64,000 nucleotides of DNA from Caballeronia cordobensis. Lineage in GTDB: Bacteria > Pseudomonadota > Gammaproteobacteria > Burkholderiales > Burkholderiaceae. Below, piece by piece: positions 18,438 to 26,864 of the stretch (positions within the stretch are counted from its first letter, which is position 1; the number at the start of each line of letters is the position of its first letter). The stretch lies in NCBI RefSeq assembly GCF_001544575.2, contig NZ_FCNY02000004.1, positions 186,001-250,000 of the forward strand, read 5' to 3'. The translations under genes were made by a program, and so were the position numbers. Under the pieces are notes generated by a model, which did no database searches, was not told the DNA's origin, and worked only from the letters and a program-made list of their open reading frames with translations.

Positions 18438-20945
18438 ATGCGGACACAATACGAGGCATCGACACCGGACAGGAAAATCAAGGCGGAGCACAGGCGTCAG
18501 GCGCATTTCCAGCGCTGGTTCGCCACATTCGCGAGTCTCGCGCACTCGCGTCTGCCGCTTCCCGCCTATCTTCAGAAAGTCACCGATACGCTGAGAGAAG
18601 TCGCGGGCGTCGCGTCCGCCGTCGTGGAATGGATCGAAGGCGACGAACTGCTGTATCGCGCGGCGAGCGGCGCGGCGGCGGCGCACATCGGCGTGCGGCT
18701 GCCCACGGCCGGCAGCCTCTCGGGACTCTGCATCACGCGCCAGCAGGCGCTCATCTGCCGCAATTCGGCGACGGATCACCGCGTCGATCGCGCCGCGTGC
18801 GAGGCGGTCGGCGCAGTGTCGATGGTGGTCGCGCCCGTCGTCTACAACGGCCGATCGGTCGCGGTGCTGAAGCTCATCTCCGGCGAAACGGATCATTTCG
18901 GGCAGTCGGACATCAGCATTCTCGATGCCTTCTGCGCGTGCATCGCGGAGACCATCGCGCGTGAGGAAAGCGCGCAGGAAAACCGCAAGCTGCTGAAGGA
19001 AAACGCCAGCGTCGCGGCGGATCTGACCGTCGAATCGACGCTGCGCATCGAGTATGAAAAGAAGCTCGCCGACGCCCTGCGCCGCCGTCAGACGGTGCTC
19101 GACAATGCGCACGTCGCCTTCGTGTCGATGGACGAAGCCGGCATGGTCGTCGACTGGAACGAGGCCGCCGCGCTGCTGTTCGGCTGGAAGGCCAGCGAGG
19201 TCGCGGGCAAGGAACTCGCTGCGTTCATCGTGCCCGAGCGCTTTCGCGACGGGCATCGCGCCGGGCTCACGCGCTATCTCGCCACGGGCGAGGCGCGCAT
19301 GATCAACGAGCGCGTCGAACTGCCCTCGCTGCGCCGCGACGGCAGCGAGTTCACCGCCGAGCTGACCATCAGCGAAGTCTGGTACGAAGGCCAGCGCCAG
19401 TTCGCGTGCTTCGTGCACGACATCACCGACCGGCGCGCGGCGACGGAGGCGAACGAACGTCTGCGCCTGCTCATCGACTCGGTGAGCGATTACGCGATCT
19501 GCATGCTCGACCAGAAAGGCTACGTGCGCTCATGGAACGACGGCGCGCGGGCGATCTACGGCTTCACGCCGGCCGAAGCGATCGGCCGCCACTTCGCGCT
19601 CTTCTATACCGCCGACGAACACGGCCGCGACCGTCCCGGCGACGATCTCATCCTCGCGGCGACACGCGGGCGCGTCGAGCACGAAGACTGGCAGGTGCGC
19701 AAGGACGGCTCCGAGTTCTGGGCGCACGTCATTCTGAGCGCGCTGCCCGGCAACGGCGACGGCGTGCAGGGCTTCGTGAAGATCACGCGCGACATGACGG
19801 CGCGGCGGCGGCTGGAAGAGCTCGAAGCGTCGAGCCGGCGCATGAACGAGTTTCTCGCGCTGCTCGGGCACGAGTTGCGCAATCCGCTCGCGCCGATCCG
19901 CAACGCCGTCAGCATCCTGAAGCTGAAAGCATCGAACGACGCCGACGTGATCCGCAGCCGGCAGATCGTCGATCGCCAGCTCGCGCATCTGACCAAGCTC
20001 GTCGACGATCTGCTCGAAGCCGGGCGCATGAGTTCGGGCAAGATCCGCCTCACGACCGAAACCGTCGATATCGCCGACGTGGTGCATCTGAGCGTCGAGG
20101 CGAGCCAGCCTTTGTGCGACGACCGCGGGCAGCGCATCGTCGTGCAGGACGGCGGCCAGCCGCTCTTTGTCAACGGCGACCCGACGCGGCTCGTGCAGGC
20201 GCTCAACAATCTGCTCAACAACGCGTCGAAGTTCAGCCCGCACGGTTCGACCATCACGCTCGAAGCCGGCCCGCGCGGCGGCTCGGCGATGGTGCGCGTG
20301 ATCGACGAGGGCCGCGGCATTTCGCCGGAAGCGCTCGGCATGGTGTTCGATCTTTTCGTGCAGGAGCATCCGCCGGGCGCGCATCTCGACGAAGGCGGCC
20401 TCGGCATCGGACTCACGCTCGTGCGCGCGATCGCGGAACTGCACGGCGGTCATGTCGAAGCGAAAAGCGGCGGCGCGGGGCGAGGCAGCGCGTTTTCGCT
20501 GTGGCTGCCGCTCGCCGAGCCGCCCACGCGGGGCACGGAGCACGGCGCGGCCCCACCCGCGATCGCGGGCCGCCAGCTCGACGTGCTCGTCGTCGACGAC
20601 AACCGCGATTCCGCCGACAGCATGACCTTGCTCGTCGATATGCTCGGTCACAGCGCGCGCGCCGCCTACGACGGCACGGCCGCGCTCGATTCGTTCGAGA
20701 CGTCGCGGCCGCAGGTCGTGCTGCTCGATCTGTCGATGCCGGGACTGACGGGCTTCGACGTGATCCGCCGCATGCGCGACGAGAACGACAGGCCCGGCAC
20801 GCGCGTGATCGTCGCGGCCATGACGGGCCTCGGTTCCGACGAAGATATCGCCCGCACGCGCGCCGCCGGCTTCGATGCGCATCTCGTCAAGCCGGTCGAT
20901 CTTCCGGAACTGGAGCGGGTGCTGTCGCTGGCCGGACGCGTCTGA
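18438..20945 (+). CDS. Hybrid sensor kinase GAF-PAS-PAS-HisKA-HATPase-REC
   Basis: An 835-residue cytoplasmic hybrid kinase with no membrane segment. GAF covers about residues 50-195, two PAS domains about 220-335 and 345-460 (VVDWNEAAALLFGWKASEV; SWNDGARAIYGFTPAEAIG), HisKA about 475-540 with the phosphorylated His in GHELRNPLAPIRNAVS, HATPase to about 695 (DEGRGISPEALG, GGLGIGLTLVR), and a receiver to the end (VDDNRDSADSM, LLDLSMPGLTGF). Soluble PAS/GAF input suggests sensing of redox, light or a small molecule in the cell. No output gene sits next to it. Its last 59 bp overlap the convergent CaiB/BaiF gene. Confidence 0.9.
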   Translation: MRTQYEASTPDRKIKAEHRRQAHFQRWFATFASLAHSRLPLPAYLQKVTDTLREVAGVASAVVEWIEGDELLYRAASGAAAAHIGVRLPTAGSLSGLCITRQQALICRNSATDHRVDRAACEAVGAVSMVVAPVVYNGRSVAVLKLISGETDHFGQSDISILDAFCACIAETIAREESAQENRKLLKENASVAADLTVESTLRIEYEKKLADALRRRQTVLDNAHVAFVSMDEAGMVVDWNEAAALLFGWKASEVAGKELAAFIVPERFRDGHRAGLTRYLATGEARMINERVELPSLRRDGSEFTAELTISEVWYEGQRQFACFVHDITDRRAATEANERLRLLIDSVSDYAICMLDQKGYVRSWNDGARAIYGFTPAEAIGRHFALFYTADEHGRDRPGDDLILAATRGRVEHEDWQVRKDGSEFWAHVILSALPGNGDGVQGFVKITRDMTARRRLEELEASSRRMNEFLALLGHELRNPLAPIRNAVSILKLKASNDADVIRSRQIVDRQLAHLTKLVDDLLEAGRMSSGKIRLTTETVDIADVVHLSVEASQPLCDDRGQRIVVQDGGQPLFVNGDPTRLVQALNNLLNNASKFSPHGSTITLEAGPRGGSAMVRVIDEGRGISPEALGMVFDLFVQEHPPGAHLDEGGLGIGLTLVRAIAELHGGHVEAKSGGAGRGSAFSLWLPLAEPPTRGTEHGAAPPAIAGRQLDVLVVDDNRDSADSMTLLVDMLGHSARAAYDGTAALDSFETSRPQVVLLDLSMPGLTGFDVIRRMRDENDRPGTRVIVAAMTGLGSDEDIARTRAAGFDAHLVKPVDLPELERVLSLAGRV

Positions 20946-22824
20946 TCCTGTGCGGCGCGCCCGGCACGGCGCGCACGCTGGCGGGCGTCTTCGAGAGCCG
21001 ATAAGGCACTTTCAGCACCGGCCAGAACGCGCCGTTCGCATCGCGGGCGGCGCTCAGCACGTCGGCGAGAAAATCGCCGTCTTGCAGCAGTTCGTCGACG
21101 CGCGCGACCGGCGTCGCGCCGCCGAGCCTTGCCGCCGCCTCTTTCCTCGTCAGCGCGATGCAGCATGCGCGCTCGGCGTCGGTGATATCGCGCTCGACCC
21201 ACACGTGGCCGTCCAGACACGCGAGCGCCTGCCCGCGCGGCCGCTCGCGGCCCGCAGCGAACAGCGCGCACCACGCGGCGACGTCCTGCATCGCTATTTC
21301 GATGAACGTGCCGGCCTCATCCGCCTCTTCGCTTCGCGTGGCTAGGCGCGCGACGATCGCGAAAAGCGCCGCCTGCCCGCCGAGAATATCCGCGCCCGAC
21401 GCGCCGATCTTGACCGGCGCGCCCTCGCCGCGCGTGAGATCCATGAGGCCGCCCATCGCCTGAATGACGGTGTCGAACGCGGGCCGCGACGGATACGCCG
21501 ACGCGATGCCGAAGCCCGATATCGAGCAATAGACGAGACGCGGATTGATCGCGCCGAGCGCCTCGCGCGTGAAGCCGAGCTTCGCGAGCGCGCCGGGCCG
21601 CAGGTTTTCGACGAGCACGTCGGCATCGGCCAACAGCGTGCGCAGGTGCGCGCGATCGCTTTCCTGCTTGAGATCGAGCGCAATCGTCTCCTTGTCCGTG
21701 TTGTTGAGCGCGAAGAAATAGCTGGTGCCGCCCTGCCCCGGCAGCCACGAACGCGCGACTTCGCCTTCGGGCGGTTCGATCTTCACGACCTTCGCGCCCA
21801 GCGCCGCGAGATGCTTGCCGACGAGCGGCGCTGTCGTGTACTGGCCGATCTCGATCACCTTGACGCCCGCGAGCGGCCCGCCGCATTCGCCTGTTTGCGG
21901 CTTTGCGATGGCTGGCGTCCGGCTCAACGCCGACGTTTGAAAGATCGACACCTGCTTATACGTATCGGCATCGATGCCGCCGGTTTCGATCGCCTGTGCC
22001 GCCTCGGCGTGACGCATGCGAAAGTTCGGCTCGCGCGACAATTCCCCGATGCCGACGATCGGCCCCGCCGCCACGCCGATGCGCTCGCAGATGCGCGTGC
22101 AGGCGTCGGTGGCGAGCGTCGCCGTCCACGATTCGATCAGCGCATCGAGTTCGTCGGCGTGGCGCACGCGATCGCCAAGCGTCGCGAAGCGAGCGTCGTC
22201 GAGTTGCGGCACGCGGGCTTCCTGCCTGAGCTTGCACCATTGCGCTTCGGTGCTCGTGCAGATGAGAATCCAGCCGTCGCACGTGCGATACGCGTTCCAC
22301 GGCGCGCACGCCGGATGGCGATTGCCGACGCGACCGGCCGTGCGCCCCGCGAACGCCGCCGGAAGAAAAGTCGTGAGCGCGCTCGCGGCGCAGCCGCTCA
22401 AGGTCACGTCGATGTTCTGCACGATGCCGCGCCTGCGCTTCACGCGCACCGCCGCCGCAATCGCCGCCGATGCATACAGCGCCGCCGACACTTCCGTGAA
22501 CGCAACGCCGATGCGCGCCGGCGCGCCTTGCGCGAAACCGGTCGTGTCCATGAGGCCGCTCATCGCCTGGATGTGCGCATCGGACCAGGGCGTGCCCGCG
22601 CGCGAGTCTTGCGGACCCGTCGCGGTGATGTCGCACACGATAGCCTCGCCCGATGACCTCCAGCCGGCCGCCCGATCCACATCCGATGAAACGACGATCA
22701 CGTCGTAATCCACCGGATCCTTCGCGCAAACATCCACCGTCGCGCCCGCCCGTTCGAGCAGCGTCGCGCACAGCGTCACCGCATCGCGCCCGCCGCAGGC
22801 CAGCACTCGCACACCTTCCAGCAT
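20887..22824 (-). CDS. Tandem CaiB/BaiF (family III) CoA-transferase
   Basis: A 645-residue protein with two CaiB/BaiF-like units. The N-terminal unit (about 1-280) is divergent. The C-terminal unit (about 300-600) shows the family block GGPLAGVKVIEIGQYTTAPL, then IALDLKQESDRAHLRTLLAD and YPSRPAFDTVIQAMGGLMDL. Single-unit members act as intertwined homodimers moving CoA between carboxylates; a duplicated chain could form the dimer internally. AAGGAG precedes the ATG. It is divergent from a LysR gene that may regulate it. Its 3' end overlaps the convergent kinase gene by 59 bp. Confidence 0.85.
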   Translation of the reverse strand: MLEGVRVLACGGRDAVTLCATLLERAGATVDVCAKDPVDYDVIVVSSDVDRAAGWRSSGEAIVCDITATGPQDSRAGTPWSDAHIQAMSGLMDTTGFAQGAPARIGVAFTEVSAALYASAAIAAAVRVKRRRGIVQNIDVTLSGCAASALTTFLPAAFAGRTAGRVGNRHPACAPWNAYRTCDGWILICTSTEAQWCKLRQEARVPQLDDARFATLGDRVRHADELDALIESWTATLATDACTRICERIGVAAGPIVGIGELSREPNFRMRHAEAAQAIETGGIDADTYKQVSIFQTSALSRTPAIAKPQTGECGGPLAGVKVIEIGQYTTAPLVGKHLAALGAKVVKIEPPEGEVARSWLPGQGGTSYFFALNNTDKETIALDLKQESDRAHLRTLLADADVLVENLRPGALAKLGFTREALGAINPRLVYCSISGFGIASAYPSRPAFDTVIQAMGGLMDLTRGEGAPVKIGASGADILGGQAALFAIVARLATRSEEADEAGTFIEIAMQDVAAWCALFAAGRERPRGQALACLDGHVWVERDITDAERACCIALTRKEAAARLGGATPVARVDELLQDGDFLADVLSAARDANGAFWPVLKVPYRLSKTPASVRAVPGAPHRIRRVRPATAPAPVPEDRPA

Positions 22825-22882
22825 GATCGTCTCCTTGTTTCCACCGCTGGCGCGCCATCGCGCACATTGCTACCATTTTTCG

Positions 22883-23767
22883 ATGCGAACCCTTCCGTCA
22901 CTCAACGCGCTGCGCGCCTTCGAAGTCTGCGGGCGCCTGCTCAGCATTCAGCTCGCCGCCGATGAACTGAACGTCACGCCCGCCGCCGTCAGCCGGCAGA
23001 TCAAGCTGCTCGAAGACCAGCTCGGCGTGCTGCTGTTCGAGCGCGGGCATCGCGCGATCACACTCACGCCAATGGGCTCGCGCTATCTCGCCGACGTCAT
23101 CCGCAGCTTCGACACGCTGCGCACCGCGACCGTCAATCTCACCGAGGCGCGGCGGCGGCGCACGCTGAAAATCCGCGCCTACACCACGTTTTCGATGAAC
23201 TGGCTGCTGCCGCGTCTCTCGACGTTTCATCGCGATCATCCGGATATCGAAGTGAGCCTGACGACCTCGCTTCAGCCGGTCGATTTCAACGCCGAAGACG
23301 TCGATGCGGCGATTCGCCTGTCGCATGCGCCTTCGTCCGATTTCGGCTTCGACCGCCTCGTGCCGAACGAACTCGTGCCCGTATGCAGCCCGGCGTTCTT
23401 GCAAGCGCATCCCGATCTCGGCGACGCCACGCCCGAAAGCTTGCGCAACGTGCCGCTCCTGCACTCGCTCGCGCGCCGCGAAGACTGGGCCACATGGCTC
23501 GACGCCGCCGGCGTGCGCGGCGTGAATCCGCTCGGCGGCCTGAGTTACGAAAGCTCGATCCTCGCGTACTTCGCCGCCACGCAAGGGCACGGCATCGCCA
23601 TCGCCCAGCGCGTGCTCGTCGAAGAGCAGTTGCGCGCGGGCACGCTCGTCATGCCGTTTTCCTTCGTGCTCGATCTCGGCGCGTTCACGTACTACCTGAT
23701 CTATCCGCCCGCGCATCTTGCGAATCCGGAATTCGCCGCGTTCCGCACGTGGCTGCTGGCGGCCTGA
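22883..23767 (+). CDS. LysR-family regulator (GcvA-like)
   Basis: A 294-residue LysR regulator. The winged helix lies at about residues 5-65 (LPSLNALRAFEVCGRLLSIQ, ELNVTPAAVSRQIKLLEDQL) and is followed by an effector-binding domain. The ATG at 22883 matches the usual family N terminus; upstream residues are not conserved in form. It is divergently placed 58 bp from the tandem CoA-transferase gene, the classic arrangement of a LysR protein and its target. The effector is unknown, perhaps the acid or acyl-CoA metabolised by this module. Confidence 0.9.
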   Translation: MRTLPSLNALRAFEVCGRLLSIQLAADELNVTPAAVSRQIKLLEDQLGVLLFERGHRAITLTPMGSRYLADVIRSFDTLRTATVNLTEARRRRTLKIRAYTTFSMNWLLPRLSTFHRDHPDIEVSLTTSLQPVDFNAEDVDAAIRLSHAPSSDFGFDRLVPNELVPVCSPAFLQAHPDLGDATPESLRNVPLLHSLARREDWATWLDAAGVRGVNPLGGLSYESSILAYFAATQGHGIAIAQRVLVEEQLRAGTLVMPFSFVLDLGAFTYYLIYPPAHLANPEFAAFRTWLLAA

Positions 23768-23771
23768 TGTT

Positions 23772-24575
23772 TCAGCGCCCGCGATAAACCGGCTGGCGCT
23801 TCTCCGCAAACGCCTTGCGTCCTTCGACGCGGTCTTCCGATTCGCGCATCGCGCCCCACGCCAGCTCGGTAAATTCGAGCGCCTGCGCGAGCGGCACGTT
23901 GGCGCTCGTCTCGATGACCTTCTTGATCATCTGCACCGCGAGCGGCCCGTTCGATGCGATGCTTCGCGCGAGTGCGAGCGCATCGTCGAGCAGCGCGTCC
24001 GGCTCCGCGATATCCGATATCAAACCGATCCGATGCGCATACGCCGCATCGATCTTCGCGCCGGTAAAAAGCATCTTCATCGCAATCGCGGAGGGCACCG
24101 CGCGCTGCAACGCCTGAATGCCGCACACGGCGGGAATGCTCGCGACGACCGCTTCCGGCAAGCCGAACACCGCGCTTTTCGATGCAATGCGCAGATCGCA
24201 TTGCAGCGCGAGTTCGAGCCCGCCGCCGAGGCAATAGCCGTTGATCGCGGCGATCATCGGCTTGAAGATGCGCAGCGAACTCAGCTCCATCAGCCGCACG
24301 TAAATGCCTTCCGCGCCCGCTCGATCGAGCGATTTCACGAACGACGATCCGAACGATGTCGAAGGCGGCAGCGTGCGCTTCAGATCCGCGCCCACGCAGA
24401 ACGATTTCGACCCCGCGGCGGTGAGGACGATCACGCGCACCTCGTCATCGTCGCGGGCATCGGCGAGGCGCGCGCGCAGTTCGGTGAGACTGTCGAGATC
24501 GAGCGCGTTGAGCGCTTCGGGCCGATCGAGCGTCACGATGGCCACATGGCCGGACACGCTGTAGCGAATGCTCAT
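23772..24575 (-). CDS. Enoyl-CoA hydratase/isomerase
   Basis: A 267-residue crotonase-family protein. Visible features are VAIVTLDRPEALNALDLDSL, the oxyanion-hole segments SFCVGADLKR and NGYCLGGGLELALQCDLRIA, and the acidic region FGLPEAVVASIP, where one canonical catalytic Glu position is present. The start follows AAGGAGACGACG. It is co-directional with the SDR gene just upstream (10 bp gap) and convergent with LysR across only 4 bp, so there is no room for a separate terminator. It probably performs a hydration step in acyl-CoA breakdown. Confidence 0.88.
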   Translation of the reverse strand: MSIRYSVSGHVAIVTLDRPEALNALDLDSLTELRARLADARDDDEVRVIVLTAAGSKSFCVGADLKRTLPPSTSFGSSFVKSLDRAGAEGIYVRLMELSSLRIFKPMIAAINGYCLGGGLELALQCDLRIASKSAVFGLPEAVVASIPAVCGIQALQRAVPSAIAMKMLFTGAKIDAAYAHRIGLISDIAEPDALLDDALALARSIASNGPLAVQMIKKVIETSANVPLAQALEFTELAWGAMRESEDRVEGRKAFAEKRQPVYRGR

Positions 24576-24585
24576 CGTCGTCTCC

Positions 24586-25338
24586 TTACACGCTCGGCGA
24601 CGCGAGCGAGCGCCCGCCGCACACATAGAGCGTCTGGCCCGTGATGTACGACGCCTCGCGCCGCGCGAAAAAGCGCACTGCTTCCGCGATATCGTCCGGC
24701 GTGCCGATACGCTGCACCGGCACGGATCGCTTGAGCTTCTCCTGCAACTCGATATCGAAAGCCTGAAACAAGGGCGTATCGACGATGCCGGGCGCGACCG
24801 CGTTCACCGTCACGCCGTCTTTCGCCCATTCGAGCGCGAGACTGCGCGTGAGACTCACGACGCCCCCCTTCGCCGCCGAATAGTTCGCCTGCCCCGCGCC
24901 GCCGAGCCACGCGCGCGACGAGATGTTCACGACGCGCCCGTACTTCGCCGCGCTCATAGGCGCGAGCACGGCGCGGCAGCAGAGAAATTGCGACTTGAGA
25001 TTGACGTCGATGACCGCGTCCCAGTCGTCGTCGCTCATGCGCGTGATGCGCTTGTCGCGCACGATGCCCGCGTTGTTCACGAGCACGTCGATTCTTTGAA
25101 AGCGCTCGATCACGGCGTCCACGGCGTGGTTCACCGAAGCGCTGTCCGTCACATCGACCGGCAGCGCGATCACGTCCGCGCCTTGCGCGGCGAGACGCGT
25201 CGCGGCTTCGTCGAGCGCCGCGCGATCGAGATCGAATAGTGCGATGCGCTTGCCGTCGCGGGCCAATCCCTGCGCGATGCCGAAACCGATGCCTTTCGCG
25301 CCGCCCGTGACGATCGCGACTTCCTTCGATGCATTCAT
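24586..25338 (-). CDS. SDR, FabG-like 3-oxoacyl reductase/dehydrogenase
   Basis: A 250-residue SDR. The cofactor motif TGGAKGIGFGIA, LVNNAGIV, the active-site region SSRAWLGGAGQANYSAAKGG with catalytic Tyr-x3-Lys, and a typical C terminus ITGQTLYVCGG are all present. AAGGAGACAGCA precedes the ATG. It probably oxidises a 3-hydroxyacyl-CoA made by the downstream hydratase. Its promoter lies in the 37-bp inverted repeat shared with the divergent MFS gene. Confidence 0.88.
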   Translation of the reverse strand: MNASKEVAIVTGGAKGIGFGIAQGLARDGKRIALFDLDRAALDEAATRLAAQGADVIALPVDVTDSASVNHAVDAVIERFQRIDVLVNNAGIVRDKRITRMSDDDWDAVIDVNLKSQFLCCRAVLAPMSAAKYGRVVNISSRAWLGGAGQANYSAAKGGVVSLTRSLALEWAKDGVTVNAVAPGIVDTPLFQAFDIELQEKLKRSVPVQRIGTPDDIAEAVRFFARREASYITGQTLYVCGGRSLASPSV

Positions 25339-25383
25339 TGCTGTCTCCTTGAACGAATGCCCCGATGCTAGGACGTCATCGGC

Positions 25384-25478
25384 CACGCGCTCAAACGACA
25401 TTTTTTGCGGTTTCGATTGACTTCTTGTTAAGCAAAAAAACTCAATCGAGCGCGCAAAAAATGTCGTTTGAGCGCGTG
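25384..25478. repeat. 37-bp near-perfect inverted repeat in divergent promoter
   Basis: Arms 25384-25420 and 25442-25478 match at 34 of 37 positions when one is reverse-complemented, around a 21-bp centre. The core of each arm reads CAAACGACATTTTTTGCG or its complement. The arms sit 46 bp from the SDR start and 52 bp from the MFS start, so each gene sees almost the same upstream sequence. TTGACT (plus) and TTGAGT (minus) at the inner ends of the arms are possible -35 elements. A mirrored promoter with paired operators is the likeliest reading; formation of a cruciform or hairpin is an alternative. Confidence 0.8.
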
Positions 25479-25529
25479 CAAAGCCAAATCTACGATGCGT
25501 CCATCCCATACCCATACGGAGACGACATC

Positions 25530-26831
25530 ATGGACACCACGCTTCCGAACGTCGCGCAGCCCGCCGCGACTTCACTCACGCGAGCGCAGAAAAAAGCGAT
25601 CGTCGCGGCGACGCTCGGCACCATCGTCGAGTTCACGGACTGGATCATCTACGCGACGTTCGCCTCGCTGTTCTCGCGCCAGTTCTTTCCCGCCGACAAC
25701 GCCAGCATCGCGCTGCTCGCGACCTTCGCGGTGTTCGCGGTCGGCTTCGTGATGCGGCCGATCGGCGGCGCGCTGCTCGGCGCGTATGCGGACCGCCACG
25801 GGCGCAAGAACGGCCTCGCGCTCTCCGTTGCGCTCATGGCGGGCAGCTCGCTCGTGATCGCGGCGTGTCCGGGCTATGCGTCGATCGGCGTCGCCGCGCC
25901 GCTCGTGCTGGTCGCGGCGCGGCTCGTGCAGGGCTTTGCCGCGGGCGGCGAGTTCGGCTCGGCATCGACGTTCCTGATGGAATCGGCGACGCCCGCGCGA
26001 CGCGGCTTCGCGGGATCGTGGCAGCACTTCGCGGTGAATGCGGGCGTGCTCGTGGCCGCCTCGATCGGCGCGCTGCTCACGTCGATGATCGACGCGCCTT
26101 CGATGGCCGCGTGGGGCTGGCGCGTCGCGTTCACGATCGCGGGGCTGATGGGCTTCGTCGCGCTGTGGTTCCGCCTTGCCGTCGCGGAAACCGATGCGTT
26201 CAAGAAGAGCGCATCGGCACGGCAGCACACGCGGCATCCGTTCGTCACGATCGTGCGCGAACACCGGCGCGCGGCGCTGCGCGTGATCGGCATCGCGATG
26301 GCTGGCAATCTCTGCGTCTATCTCTGGCTCGTGATGTTTCCGACCCTCGCCCATATGCGCGGCCTGCCGCTGCGCGATGCGTTCAGCGCGAGCGTCGTGT
26401 CGATCGTCGTATCGCTCGTCGCGATTCCGTTGCTCGGCATCCTGTCGGACCGCATCGGACGCAAGCCCGTGCTGCTCGCCTTCGCCGCCGGTTCCGCGCT
26501 GTTCGCCTGGCCCGCGCTGCACTTTCTCGGCAACGACTACGGCACCGCGACGCTCATCGTCACCATCGGCATGGTGCTGTCCTCGGGTTTCGCCGCGACC
26601 TGCGCCACCGTGATGGCCGAGCAATTCCCCGCGCATGTCCGGGCAACGGGCGTCGCGCTTCCCTATGCGATCTCGGCGGCACTTTTCGGCGGCACGCTGC
26701 CGACCATCGTCACCGCGATGAACAACGCCGGTCTCGCGCAATACCTCTGGATCTACGTGGCGGCCGTGTGCGTGGCGAGCTGCGTGGTCTATGCGCGCAT
26801 GCCGGAAACACGCGGCAAGACGCTCGATTAA
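25530..26831 (+). CDS. MHS-family MFS transporter
   Basis: A 433-residue 12-helix transporter of the metabolite:H+ symporter type. Motifs are TLGTIVEFTDWIIYATFASL, MRPIGGALLGAYADRHGRK and GILSDRIGRKPVLLAF. GGAG lies 9-12 bases before the ATG. Divergent from the SDR gene and followed by a thiolase 33 bp later, it probably imports the organic acid that this acyl-CoA module degrades. The substrate is not identifiable from sequence. Confidence 0.88.
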   Translation: MDTTLPNVAQPAATSLTRAQKKAIVAATLGTIVEFTDWIIYATFASLFSRQFFPADNASIALLATFAVFAVGFVMRPIGGALLGAYADRHGRKNGLALSVALMAGSSLVIAACPGYASIGVAAPLVLVAARLVQGFAAGGEFGSASTFLMESATPARRGFAGSWQHFAVNAGVLVAASIGALLTSMIDAPSMAAWGWRVAFTIAGLMGFVALWFRLAVAETDAFKKSASARQHTRHPFVTIVREHRRAALRVIGIAMAGNLCVYLWLVMFPTLAHMRGLPLRDAFSASVVSIVVSLVAIPLLGILSDRIGRKPVLLAFAAGSALFAWPALHFLGNDYGTATLIVTIGMVLSSGFAATCATVMAEQFPAHVRATGVALPYAISAALFGGTLPTIVTAMNNAGLAQYLWIYVAAVCVASCVVYARMPETRGKTLD

Positions 26832-26864
26832 GACCTTCTTTCTTTACATGCAATGGAGACAACC

